Positions 23,865-31,303 of a stretch of 32,952 nucleotides of DNA are shown piece after piece. The first letter of the stretch is position 1. Every line of letters begins with the position of its first letter. Source of the DNA: Muribaculaceae bacterium (GTDB taxonomy: Bacteria > Bacteroidota > Bacteroidia > Bacteroidales > Muribaculaceae); the NCBI GenBank assembly GCA_024400935.1, contig JAKSLZ010000023.1:1-32952 (forward strand), read 5' to 3'. Under the pieces are notes generated by a model. The model saw only the letters and a list, made by a program, of their open reading frames with translations, had not been told where the DNA came from and did not search any database. The position numbers and the translations under genes are program-made.

Positions 23865-24647
23865 TTACTGCTCTCTTGCGCTCTGGATGATATTAGTGAG
23901 TTCGATAAATTGCTCCACCGAGAGCTGCTCGGGGCGCATGTTCATGATGGGGAGCTGCAGCACCTCGCTATCCTTGGGCACGAGGGGCTTGACCGAGTTG
24001 CGCAACTGCTTGCGGCGCTGGCCAAAACTGCTCTTCACCACCGTGCGCATGAGCTTGGCATCACACCCCAGATCCTGCACCTGGTTGCGGGTGAAGCGTA
24101 TGACTCCGCTCTTGACCTTGGGTGGCGGATTAAACACATTCTCGTCAACCGTGAACAGATACTCGGCATCATACCATGCCTGCAGCAGCACGCTCAGGAT
24201 GCCATAGGTCTTGCTACCCGGGCCGGCAGCCAGTCGCTGGGCCACCTCGCGCTGCAACATGCCGCTGCAGCACACCACCTGGTCCTTGTAGTCGAGCACC
24301 TTGAAGAAGATTTGCGACGAGATATTGTAAGGATAGTTGCCTATCACCACAAACTCGCGGTCACCCACAATCTTGCGCAAGTCAAGCTTGAGGAAGTCCT
24401 CAAAGACTATGCGCCCTTCCAGTTGCGGAAAGTTAATCTTCAGGTAATCAACGCTCTCCTCGTCCAGCTCGACCACCGTCACATCGTGTCCGGTCTCAAG
24501 CAGATACTGCGTGAGCACACCCATACCCGGGCCCACCTCGATGATGGGCAGTCCCTTGTAGGCCTCAACGGTGTCGGCGATGCGCCGTGCTATCGACAGG
24601 TCAGTGAGAAAATGCTGGCCCAATGCTTTCTTTGCTCTTACTTGCAT
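23865..24647 (-). CDS. rsmA: 16S rRNA dimethyladenosine methyltransferase RsmA (KsgA)
   Basis: A 260-residue protein opening KKALGQHFLTDLSIARRIAD, the standard start of RsmA. The SAM-binding motif IEVGPGMGVLTQYLL and the catalytic motif IGNYPYNISSQIFF (N-x-P-Y) follow, then the small C-terminal helical domain. It dimethylates two adjacent adenosines near the 3' end of 16S rRNA during small-subunit maturation. It is the first gene of the rsmA-mgtE-Sel1 run, which I recall as a common gene pair in Bacteroidales. A -7 box lies about 30 bp upstream. Confidence 0.96.
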   Translation of the reverse strand: MQVRAKKALGQHFLTDLSIARRIADTVEAYKGLPIIEVGPGMGVLTQYLLETGHDVTVVELDEESVDYLKINFPQLEGRIVFEDFLKLDLRKIVGDREFVVIGNYPYNISSQIFFKVLDYKDQVVCCSGMLQREVAQRLAAGPGSKTYGILSVLLQAWYDAEYLFTVDENVFNPPPKVKSGVIRFTRNQVQDLGCDAKLMRTVVKSSFGQRRKQLRNSVKPLVPKDSEVLQLPIMNMRPEQLSVEQFIELTNIIQSAREQ

Positions 24648-24677
24648 GTGTATCGTCTTCGGTTACTAATTAAGATG

Positions 24678-24685
24678 CAAAGATA
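24678..24685 (-). promoter_or_regulatory. -7 box for the rsmA-mgtE run
   Basis: On the minus strand TATCTTTG (24685-24678) matches TAnnTTTG, 31 bp before the rsmA start. The upstream region is AT-rich without a clear TTTG. Confidence 0.6.
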
Positions 24686-24734
24686 CAATTTTTACCTTAA
24701 ATTTAAAAGGATTTGGCCCTAAAACACCCGTCAC

Positions 24735-24892
24735 GACACTATACGGCAATCAGTCACTACGTTTTAGGCTGTGAGAACATTTTTTTGACTAAATTTCTTT
24801 AGTTTAAAGTCCCCGCGCAGATCTCACGAGTTCCACGGATTTTATTTTTAGACTAAAAGAACATAATTTTATTTTAATTTCTGTCAGTCCTT
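24735..24892. mobile_element. Probable decayed relic of the MITE-like family (E4)
   Basis: GACACTATACGGCAATC (24735-24751) resembles the left terminus. CCGCGCAGATCTCACGAGTT (from about 24813) resembles the CGCGCAGA segment of E1 and E2. GACTAAAAGAACAT (24851-24864) and TTTTAATTTCTGTCAGTCC (ending 24890) resemble interior parts of E1 and E3. No right terminus is recognisable. It fills most of the 300-bp gap between rsmA and the YbhN-like gene. Also present are a 6-bp hairpin (ACTAAA/TTTAGT, near 24790-24805) and a wide 8-bp inverted pair CCTAAAAC/GTTTTAGG (24718-24725, 24761-24768). Confidence 0.45.
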
Positions 24893-24914
24893 AATATATT
24901 TCATCAAAAATTAT

Positions 24915-24922
24915 TACCTTTG
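24915..24922 (+). promoter_or_regulatory. -7 box for the YbhN-like / lptE run
   Basis: TACCTTTG (24915-24922) matches TAnnTTTG, 25 bp before the ATG at 24948. Relic E4 ends about 23 bp upstream, so the promoter is directly next to repeat DNA. Confidence 0.65.
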
Positions 24923-24947
24923 CAAATTGATATTTAAAGCAAGAACG

Positions 24948-25958
24948 ATGAAAAAAGTATTATCAGCTATACTCAAGTATGTGGTGCCCCTGATCATAGG
25001 CGTGGGACTGTGCTACATACTCTATAACGGCGTTGACCTCGAGGCCGCCAAGAGCACCCTGACCAACGACGTGAACTACCTGTGGTTCATCCCCGTGCTG
25101 TGTGTCAGCACCATGAGCCACGTGTTTCGTGCCCTGCGCTGGCGCCTGCAGTTGCGTGCCATCGATGTCAAGACTCCGCTCCACCCCATCGTGTGCTCAA
25201 TCTTTGGCACCTATGCCGTGAACCTGGTGTTCCCGCGCCTGGGCGAGGTGTGGCGCTGCGGCTACATTGCACAGCGCGAGAAGGCTCCGTTCACACAGGT
25301 CCTGGGCTCGATGGTGGCCGACCGCCTGAGCGACACCATCACCGTGCTGGCTCTCACCGTGGGCACCTTCTTCCTGGCCCAAGATGCCTTCTATAGCTTC
25401 CTCGACACTTATCCCCAGGTCAAGGACGGCCTGGTGGGCATGGTCACCTCGTGGAAGGTGTGGGCTGCTGGCGTTGTGGGCGTTGCCGCCCTCGTGTGGC
25501 TGTTCACCAGCAAGACCGAGAACAAGCTGGTGCTCAAGGTCAAGGACATGGTCAAGGGACTGTGGGACGGCTTCGCTGCCATCATGCACATGGAGGGCAA
25601 GTGGTGGTTCCTCTTCTACACCGTGTGCATTTGGGGCTGCTACTTCCTGCAGCTCTACATCGCCGCACAGGCATTCACATTCACCAGCGGCCTGAGCATG
25701 CTCGCCGTGCTGGTGCTCTTTGTGCTCTCAAGCATAGGCATGGGCGTGCCCACCAACGGCGGACTGGGAGCATGGCACATGGCCATCATCTTCGGCCTGT
25801 CGCTCTATGGCGTGGGCGTGTTCTCGGCCACACACCCCGACACCCAGGCGTCGGCATTTGCAATGCTCGTGTGGGGCATCCAGACTCTGCTGCTCATCGT
25901 GCTGGGCATCTATGCTTATGTCTTCATCGCCCTTGACAAGAAGAAATCAACCCACTAA
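24948..25958 (+). CDS. YbhN/UPF0104-type membrane protein (flippase-like domain)
   Basis: A 336-residue polytopic protein with about eight transmembrane helices. The signature of the lysylphosphatidylglycerol-synthase membrane-domain family is present: VFPRLGEVWRCGYIAQREKA, then VLGSMVADRLSDTITVLAL and GMGVPTNGGLGAWHMA. Such proteins are thought to move or modify lipids; the catalytic MprF aminoacyl domain is absent. The start at 24948 (ATG, MKKVLSAILKYV) is preferred to an in-frame TTG at 24927, which would lie within a few bases of the promoter. lptE follows after 5 bp, consistent with an envelope role. Confidence 0.85.
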   Translation: MKKVLSAILKYVVPLIIGVGLCYILYNGVDLEAAKSTLTNDVNYLWFIPVLCVSTMSHVFRALRWRLQLRAIDVKTPLHPIVCSIFGTYAVNLVFPRLGEVWRCGYIAQREKAPFTQVLGSMVADRLSDTITVLALTVGTFFLAQDAFYSFLDTYPQVKDGLVGMVTSWKVWAAGVVGVAALVWLFTSKTENKLVLKVKDMVKGLWDGFAAIMHMEGKWWFLFYTVCIWGCYFLQLYIAAQAFTFTSGLSMLAVLVLFVLSSIGMGVPTNGGLGAWHMAIIFGLSLYGVGVFSATHPDTQASAFAMLVWGIQTLLLIVLGIYAYVFIALDKKKSTH

Positions 25959-25963
25959 GCACA

Positions 25964-26485
25964 ATGACGATGAAACGCCTCAGCATCATATTACTTGTAG
26001 CCATCATGACCTGCATCAACCAGGCCTGCCTGCCCAAGTACACCTTTAACGGCGCATCTATCGACTACACCACTTACCGCAACATCTCCTTCGGCGAGTT
26101 CCCCATCAGGGCGGCACTGGTGTACCCGCCGCTGCAGCAGCTCTTTGAGAACAAGATGCTGGACATGATACAGCAGCAAACGCGCCTGCGGGTGGTTGAC
26201 AACGTGGCCAGCGACCTGCGCATGGAGGGCGAGATCACAGGATACAACCTCACGCCGCAGTCGGTGGGCGAAGACGCTTACGCCAGCCAGACACGTCTCA
26301 CCATCACCGTGAGAGTGAGGTACATCAACAACAAGAACCCCAACCTGTCTAAGGACCAGAGCTTCTCGGCCTACCGCGACTTCTCCAGCAGCGAGATGCT
26401 CACCGACGTGCAGGACGAGCTCTGCAACCAGATATGCAAAGACCTCACTGACCTCATCTTCAACGCCACCCTGGGCGACTGGTAA
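25964..26485 (+). CDS. lptE: LPS-assembly lipoprotein LptE-like
   Basis: A 173-residue protein with a lipoprotein signal (Cys22 in INQACLPK). The fold matches bacteroidal LptE: YTFNGASIDYTTYRNISFGE, LQQLFENKMLDMIQQQTRLR, DLRMEGEITGYNLTP, and a C-terminal helix DELCNQICKDLTDLIFNATL. In the outer membrane LptE plugs LptD during LPS insertion. Two start codons (25964 and 25970) differ by two residues; either gives a good signal peptide. It lies 5 bp after the YbhN-like gene and upstream of the sigma-54 activator and secG, an arrangement I recall from other Bacteroidales. Confidence 0.85.
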   Translation: MTMKRLSIILLVAIMTCINQACLPKYTFNGASIDYTTYRNISFGEFPIRAALVYPPLQQLFENKMLDMIQQQTRLRVVDNVASDLRMEGEITGYNLTPQSVGEDAYASQTRLTITVRVRYINNKNPNLSKDQSFSAYRDFSSSEMLTDVQDELCNQICKDLTDLIFNATLGDW

Positions 26486-26572
26486 GGCCTGCACAAGGAT
26501 GGGATGACACCCCGAGAGAATTTAAAGGTGCACCGGCACCCATAAAGACATAAAAAATATATTTTTCACAAC

Positions 26573-27109
26573 ATGAACGACGAATTTAACGACCACTTCA
26601 TGGAAAAGCCCGAGCCCCGCAAAGAGCCCGTGCACAAGGAAACTCCTCAAGAACGCGAAGAACGCGAGATAGAAGAGTCCATCATCTCGCGCCGACACGA
26701 CACCATGCGGTGGTCAATACTGGGAGTCATCGTGCTGCTGGCACTGGGCATCGCCACATGGACATGGATGCACTATTACAAGCCCTACAGCCAGAGCGTA
26801 GAGAAGGGCTGGGTAATGACCGTGAGCAGCGAGGGCTCGCTGTTCAAGACCATCGAGTGCAAGATGCTCACACAAGACTATGTCCTTGACACCGTCAAGG
26901 TTAAGTGGACCAAGGATACAGTGCTGGTAGACGGATGCAACTTTGAAGCCACCATCAGCAACGATAGCCTGGCACGCGAAGCCGTGAAGTGGAAAGCATC
27001 GGGCAAACGCGTGGCCGTGTACTACGACGAGTACAGCGGACGACTGCCATGGCGAGGCAACTCCACACGCATCGTCACCGACATACAGCTCGACACGCTG
27101 GCCAACTGA
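26573..27109 (+). CDS. Single-pass membrane protein of unknown function
   Basis: A 178-residue protein. The N-terminal 45 residues are highly charged (EPRKEPVHKETPQEREEREI), one transmembrane helix lies at about 46-66, and the remainder is a small, probably beta-rich, extracytoplasmic domain (GWVMTVSSEGSLFKTIECKM, DGCNFEATISNDSLAREAVK, VAVYYDEYSGRLPWRGNSTR). I recognise no family. It lies 87 bp after lptE and is followed by a strong hairpin, so it closes that transcription unit. The gap holds only a weak GGTGC/GCACC inverted pair. Confidence 0.7.
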   Translation: MNDEFNDHFMEKPEPRKEPVHKETPQEREEREIEESIISRRHDTMRWSILGVIVLLALGIATWTWMHYYKPYSQSVEKGWVMTVSSEGSLFKTIECKMLTQDYVLDTVKVKWTKDTVLVDGCNFEATISNDSLAREAVKWKASGKRVAVYYDEYSGRLPWRGNSTRIVTDIQLDTLAN

Positions 27110-27144
27110 CAGCGCCATCGCCACACACATCACTGGCAATCATC

Positions 27145-27182
27145 ACAGCACCCCGCTCACTTAATGCCGAGCGGGGTGCTGT
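27145..27182. terminator. Strong hairpin terminator
   Basis: ACAGCACCCCGCTC (27145-27158) and GAGCGGGGTGCTGT (27169-27182) form a perfect 14-bp stem with a 10-nt loop. No T tract follows directly. It is the most stable hairpin in this half of the window. Confidence 0.75.
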
Positions 27183-27270
27183 CATATCCCAAAACTCTTA
27201 AAAACAGCTCTATAAGATTTTTCAGCAAAAATAAATATGACAAAATGTCGGTTTTTTGTTATTTTATTTG

Positions 27271-27278
27271 TAACTTTG
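27271..27278 (+). promoter_or_regulatory. -7 box for the acyltransferase operon
   Basis: TAACTTTG (27271-27278) matches TAnnTTTG, 25 bp before the ATG at 27304. No clear -33 element is visible at 19-21 bp. Confidence 0.6.
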
Positions 27279-27303
27279 CGTTTCATTTCAACAACTATCA
27301 CTG

Positions 27304-28152
27304 ATGAACGAAGAAAATAACAACGAAATAAAGAAAACAGTCCTTGACTATGACGACCTGCGCAAGATGGTGCCGTTCTTTGACGGTAAACCCAAACTCG
27401 TGAACACCCTGATGCGATGGCTCGACGTGGACAAGGTCAACTGGATACACGAGCACAACTGCGCCACTCCGGGAGTGCCCTTCACCACCGGACTGCTCAA
27501 CGACCTGGGGGCAACCATCCACTTCAACAGCACCGAGGTGCTCGACAACCTGCCCGAGGGCGGATTCATCACCGTGAGCAACCACCCCTTTGGCGCCCTT
27601 GACGGCATCATGCTCATCAACATCCTGGGCCAGAAACGCCCCGACGTGAAGGTGATGGTCAACATGATCCTCAACTACATCAGCGCCATGCGCCCCAACT
27701 TCATCGCCGTGGACGCGCTGCAGAGCAACGACCCCGCCAAGCGCGCCGTGTCGATGCGCGGCGTGGCAACCGCCATCAAGCACGTGCGCGACGGCCACCC
27801 GCTGGCGTTCTTCCCTGCCGGAGCAGTGTCTAAGCTCAACAACCACCTTGAGCTCGAGGACCGCACATGGCAGCCCACCGTGATGCGCATCATCCAGAAG
27901 TGCAAAGTACCCGTCATCCCCATCTTCTTCCACGGCAGCAACAGCACGTGGTTCAACATCCTGGGACGCATCGACTGGCGACTGCGCACCCTCAGACTGC
28001 CCGCCGAGGTGTTCCGCCGCAAGGACTACAACTTCAATGTGAGCATTGGCCAGCCCATCATGCCCGATGTGCAGGCACAGTACTCTACTCCCGAGGAACT
28101 TGGAGAATTCTTGAAACAACAAACATATAATTTGAAGTCATGCCAGAAATAA
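27304..28152 (+). CDS. 1-acyl-glycerol-phosphate acyltransferase-like protein
   Basis: A 282-residue protein of the lysophospholipid acyltransferase superfamily. The catalytic block is VSNHPFGALDG (residues 91-101; His94 and Asp100, the longer H-x5-D spacing seen in the hemolysin/OlsB-like branch). The substrate motif AFFPAGAVS (about 168-176) replaces FPEGT. No signal peptide or strong membrane helix is present, so it is probably peripheral. It likely transfers an acyl group to a lipid or ornithine-type acceptor; the substrate is not clear. Its 3' end overlaps the sigma-54 activator gene by 13 bp, indicating co-transcription. Confidence 0.85.
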   Translation: MNEENNNEIKKTVLDYDDLRKMVPFFDGKPKLVNTLMRWLDVDKVNWIHEHNCATPGVPFTTGLLNDLGATIHFNSTEVLDNLPEGGFITVSNHPFGALDGIMLINILGQKRPDVKVMVNMILNYISAMRPNFIAVDALQSNDPAKRAVSMRGVATAIKHVRDGHPLAFFPAGAVSKLNNHLELEDRTWQPTVMRIIQKCKVPVIPIFFHGSNSTWFNILGRIDWRLRTLRLPAEVFRRKDYNFNVSIGQPIMPDVQAQYSTPEELGEFLKQQTYNLKSCQK

Positions 28153-29441
28153 CACAACGAGACATCCAGAATGTCAAGGCACAGCACAAGATCATCGGTG
28201 CATCACGCATCCTTGACATGGCCATCGAGCGAGCAATGCGCGTCGCTCCGGTAAACCTGTCGGTGCTCATCACCGGCGAGAGCGGTGTGGGCAAGGACAT
28301 CGTGCCCCGCATCATCCACAACGTGAGCCCCCGCAAGACTCGCAACTACTTTGCAGTCAACTGCGGAGCTTTCCCCGACGGCACCATCGACAGTAACCTC
28401 TTTGGTCACGTCAAGGGAGCCTTCACGGGCGCCGACCGCGACCACGACGGCTACTTCCAGGTGGCCGACGGCGGCACGATATTTCTCGACGAGGTGGCCG
28501 AGATGCCCATGTCGACCCAGGTGAGACTGCTGCGTGTGCTCGAGAACGGCGAGTTCATCAAGGTGGGTTCGTCACAGGTTCAGAAAACTAACGTGAGAGT
28601 GGTAGCGGCCACTAACAAGGACCTGCTGCAAGCCATCAGCGAGGGCAAGTTCCGCGAGGACCTCTACTATCGCCTCTCAACGGTGCAGATACACATGCCG
28701 TCGCTCAAGGAGCGTGGCAGCGACGACATCCTGCTGCTGTCGCGTTTCTTTGCACGCAACTTTGCCGACAACTACCGCCGCCCCGCCATCGAGTTCACTA
28801 ACGACGCCCGCAAGATGCTGGCGGCCTATGAGTGGCCCGGCAACGTGCGTCAGCTCAAGAACGTCATCGAGCAGGTGTCGCTGTTCTCTGACAGCAACCA
28901 GGTAGACGCCGCCTTCCTGCGCGACTACATGCCGGCGGCTGTCAACACCGCGACCGGCGAGACTCTGCCCGCAACCATGGGGGCAAGCACGTTTGACTAC
29001 ACCCACGACCGCAACATCATCTTCAGCATCATAGGCCAGCTCACAGCCGAGATCAACCAGCTCAAGCAGTTCATCAACGAGCGCCCGGCACAAATGGAAA
29101 CCGCTGCCTATCACGGCTTCAACGCCCTGAACCATGATTCAGCGGCAACGATACCCATCGCGCACAAGACGGGCGGCTCGTTCTATGCACAGGAGTTCGA
29201 CTCCCCGGCTCCAAGCCACGCACATGCCCCTGCCGGCGCACACAAGGACGTGTATGACGACATCGTCGTGGACGTGAACATGGTCAAGACCCTCGACGAG
29301 ACCGAGCGTGAGACCATTGCCGAGGCCCTCAAGCGCAACAAGGGCAAGCGCAAGCGCACTGCCGACGAGCTCAAAATCTCAGAGCGCACGCTCTATCGCA
29401 AAATAAAACAGTATAACCTCGAAAAAACCGGGACAAGATAA
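28140..29441 (+). CDS. Sigma-54-dependent transcriptional activator without a receiver domain
   Basis: A 433-residue protein. The AAA+ domain starts almost at the N-terminus: Walker A GESGVGKD (46-53), GAFTGA loop (93-98), Walker B GGTIFLDEVAEM (111-122), FREDLYYRL (171-179) and WPGNVRQL (232-239). A variable linker (260-390) leads to a Fis-type helix-turn-helix (about 395-425; RKRTADELKISERTLYRKIK). There is no CheY, GAF or PAS domain, so activity must be controlled through partners, expression or the linker. It acts with RpoN, whose gene is at 8994. It overlaps the acyltransferase gene, and the TPR-like gene follows after 2 bp. Targets are not evident here. Confidence 0.92.
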   Translation: MPEITQRDIQNVKAQHKIIGASRILDMAIERAMRVAPVNLSVLITGESGVGKDIVPRIIHNVSPRKTRNYFAVNCGAFPDGTIDSNLFGHVKGAFTGADRDHDGYFQVADGGTIFLDEVAEMPMSTQVRLLRVLENGEFIKVGSSQVQKTNVRVVAATNKDLLQAISEGKFREDLYYRLSTVQIHMPSLKERGSDDILLLSRFFARNFADNYRRPAIEFTNDARKMLAAYEWPGNVRQLKNVIEQVSLFSDSNQVDAAFLRDYMPAAVNTATGETLPATMGASTFDYTHDRNIIFSIIGQLTAEINQLKQFINERPAQMETAAYHGFNALNHDSAATIPIAHKTGGSFYAQEFDSPAPSHAHAPAGAHKDVYDDIVVDVNMVKTLDETERETIAEALKRNKGKRKRTADELKISERTLYRKIKQYNLEKTGTR

Positions 29442-29443
29442 CA

Positions 29444-30202
29444 ATGGAAAACTTAGTTGACGGCATCAGCAACATGGTGAAACACGGGGGCACCACACGA
29501 GAGTGGCTCGACAGCATGATGGACGAGCACCCTTACTTCACAACCCCCATACTGCTATACCTCAAGGAGCACGGCATTGAGGGCAACCAAGACCTGCTGG
29601 CACGACTCGCCATCGCCAGCCCCGACCGCAAGGCACTGGCACTGCAGCTGGGCGAGGACGTGGAGCGCTTTGCCACATTCTACACCCCCGAGCCCGAACC
29701 CAAGACACCCGACACCGACGACGCCATAGACCGCTTCCTCACTAACTTCGGGTCGACTAACTCCAAGGAGGTCGAGGCCATCAACAACGCTATCTTCAAC
29801 CCCACCCCCGACTATGCCGACATACTGGCCGCCGAGGCCGAGAAAGACCCCGCAGCAATGCAGCAGCCACAGTCTGAGCAAGACAAGCTCATCAACGACT
29901 TCATTGCCGACAGCATGCAGCGAGAAAAAGCCGTGGCACAGGCACCGTCGCAACCACACATCGAGGAAAAAGAAAAAGCCGAGATTGCACACGAGAGCAT
30001 CGACGAGCCCGAGCACATCGACGACTCCATGCTGCAGGAATCTCTGGCAAAATCCTACATTTCTAAGCGCAAATATGCCCAGGCTCTCGAAATACTGGAG
30101 AACATAAATTTGCGTTTTCCAGAAAAAAGTATTTACTTTGCAGACCAAATTCGCTATTTGCGCAAATTGGTATTGAACGAAACAATAACAAATAACAAAT
30201 AA
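29444..30202 (+). CDS. TPR-like protein of unknown function
   Basis: A 252-residue, mostly acidic protein without signal peptide. The middle (about 75-190) is low-complexity and Glu/Pro/Asp-rich. The last 60 residues form one or two TPR-like helices (LAKSYISKRKYAQALEILEN, then INLRFPEKSIYFADQIRYLR), a form common at the ends of bacteroidal adaptor proteins. The final 40 codons are visibly more AT-rich than the body and contain a promoter-like sequence for secG. It sits between the sigma-54 activator and secG, an order I recall in other Bacteroidales. Role unknown. Confidence 0.7.
   Translation: MENLVDGISNMVKHGGTTREWLDSMMDEHPYFTTPILLYLKEHGIEGNQDLLARLAIASPDRKALALQLGEDVERFATFYTPEPEPKTPDTDDAIDRFLTNFGSTNSKEVEAINNAIFNPTPDYADILAAEAEKDPAAMQQPQSEQDKLINDFIADSMQREKAVAQAPSQPHIEEKEKAEIAHESIDEPEHIDDSMLQESLAKSYISKRKYAQALEILENINLRFPEKSIYFADQIRYLRKLVLNETITNNK
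30109..30140 (+). promoter_or_regulatory. Possible secG promoter inside the preceding gene
   Basis: TTTG (30109-30112), a 20-bp spacer and TTACTTTG (30133-30140, one mismatch to TAnnTTTG) match the -33/-7 layout, about 70 bp before the secG ATG. The sequence lies within the 3' end of the TPR-like gene, where base composition turns AT-rich. Confidence 0.5.
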
Positions 30203-30212
30203 AACAACTAAA

Positions 30213-30638
30213 ATGTACACAGTACTAGCAATTCTTATTTCTATCGCATCTATCCTCATGATAGGTGTAGTTCTCATCCAGAAATCTAAGGGTGGTGGCC
30301 TCGCTGCCAACGTCAACAACTATAACCAGTTCATGGGCGTGCGCAAGACTACTGACTTTGTAGAAAAAGCAACCTGGGGACTCGCAATTTTCATCTGCGT
30401 TCTCTCTATCGCATCTGCTTTTGTATCAGCTCCTACAATGATCCAGGGCGCTCCCCAGATCAAGAAGCTCCCCACTGCTGAGGCTCCCGCTGCTATCCCC
30501 ACTGCTGGCCAGGAACAGGCTGCTCCCGCTGCCGCTACCGAAGCTCCTGCTCAGGCTACTGAGGCTCCCGCTACCGAGGCTGCAGCTCCTGCTGCTGAGA
30601 CTCCCGCAGAGGCTCCTGCCGAGGCACCCGCTAAGTAA
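30213..30638 (+). CDS. secG: Protein translocase subunit SecG with Ala/Pro-rich tail
   Basis: A 141-residue protein. The first 75 residues are a standard SecG: helix MYTVLAILISIASILMIGVV, the loop KSKGGGLAANVNNYNQFMGV, then a second helix (about 53-72). From about residue 85 an Ala/Pro/Glu-rich tail (roughly 55 residues) replaces the usual short end; tails of this kind occur in Bacteroidota SecG. SecG assists SecYEG and SecA in export across the inner membrane. Codon use is richer in T-ending codons than its neighbours, consistent with high expression. Confidence 0.93.
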   Translation: MYTVLAILISIASILMIGVVLIQKSKGGGLAANVNNYNQFMGVRKTTDFVEKATWGLAIFICVLSIASAFVSAPTMIQGAPQIKKLPTAEAPAAIPTAGQEQAAPAAATEAPAQATEAPATEAAAPAAETPAEAPAEAPAK

Positions 30639-30673
30639 TCACTGTTTAGCACATTTTTTACAATAAATACACA

Positions 30674-30723
30674 GCACGCACACTGTGCCCCTTGACACGT
30701 TTTTAGGGGTTATGTGGGCGTGC
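30674..30723 (+). terminator. Bipartite hairpin after secG
   Basis: GCACGC (30674-30679) pairs with GCGTGC (30718-30723), with CAC/GTG extending it past one mismatch. An inner pair, CCCCT (30688-30692) and AGGGG (30705-30709), stacks inside. It lies 36 bp after the secG stop and before element E3. Confidence 0.6.
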
Positions 30724-30764
30724 ATTTTGAGTTTATATAGCAAAATTCGTATTTTTATATTTTT

Positions 30765-31280
30765 TTAACAATACACCATTTCAGTGGCACTCTTACAGCA
30801 ATAGGGACACCCTTGCCCCGATTTAAAGACTGAAAGAAATCTTTTAGCTAAAAGAACCGAAAGGGCTGAAAGAACCGAGCGAAGCGAGCTCAATGGAGTG
30901 AGCTGCGGTAAGTGGGCGAAGCTCGTGCCGCGACCAGCGAACCTCCATTAAATTAAAATAATTAAAATGATTTTTTTGCTCTTTAAAGTCTGAAAAGAAC
31001 ACGCAACAAATAATTTAATTTTAATTTCTTTTAATTTCTGTCAGTCCTAACACATAGCCTGTCAGTCCCAACACATAGTCTGTCAGTCCTAAAATTAATT
31101 TTAATTTCTTATAATTTCTGTCAGTCCTAACACATAGCCTGTCAGACTAAAAAATTAATTTTAATTTCTTTTAATTTCTGTCAGTTCTAAACACATAGTC
31201 TGTCAGTCCCAACATATAGTCTGTCAGTTCTAAACACATAGTCTGTCAGTCCTAAATATAGAACATTGCTGAATAGTTAC
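30765..31280. mobile_element. MITE-like element E3 (516 bp, longest copy)
   Basis: The left end TTAACAATACACCAT (from 30765) is a diverged form of the E1/E2 terminus. The right end CATTGCTGAATAGTTAC (to 31280) matches E2 in 16 of 17 positions. Inside are the 87-bp module (30866-30952; 80/87 identical to E1 5969-6055), AT-rich TTTAATTTTAATTTC stretches and a tandem array of CTGTCAG motifs. No 9-bp flanking repeat is evident and the left end is degenerate, so this may be the oldest copy. It accounts for most of the 665-bp gap between secG and the cyclase gene. Confidence 0.7.
31038..31249. repeat. CTGTCAG motif array, nine copies
   Basis: CTGTCAG starts at 31038, 31059, 31080, 31118, 31139, 31178, 31200, 31221 and 31243. 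The intervals are 21, 21, 38, 21, 39, 22, 21 and 22 bp. Most units read CTGTCAGTCCTAACACATAG, and the longer intervals contain an extra TTAATTTTAATTTC stretch. The array forms the right part of E3. Confidence 0.88.
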
Positions 31281-31303
31281 ACGTTTTACAGGTGCTTTAA
31301 GTT

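Noticed and set aside
23298-24722. A 474-residue open frame on the plus strand
   Set aside because: It lies antisense to mgtE and rsmA, both clearly identified. Its Leu/His-rich translation has no domain.
24927-24947. TTG start for the YbhN-like protein
   Set aside because: It falls a few bases after the -7 box, leaving almost no leader; ATG at 24948 gives a normal membrane-protein start.
31038-31249. CRISPR array
   Set aside because: The 'spacers' between CTGTCAG motifs are themselves repeated; no cas genes are present.
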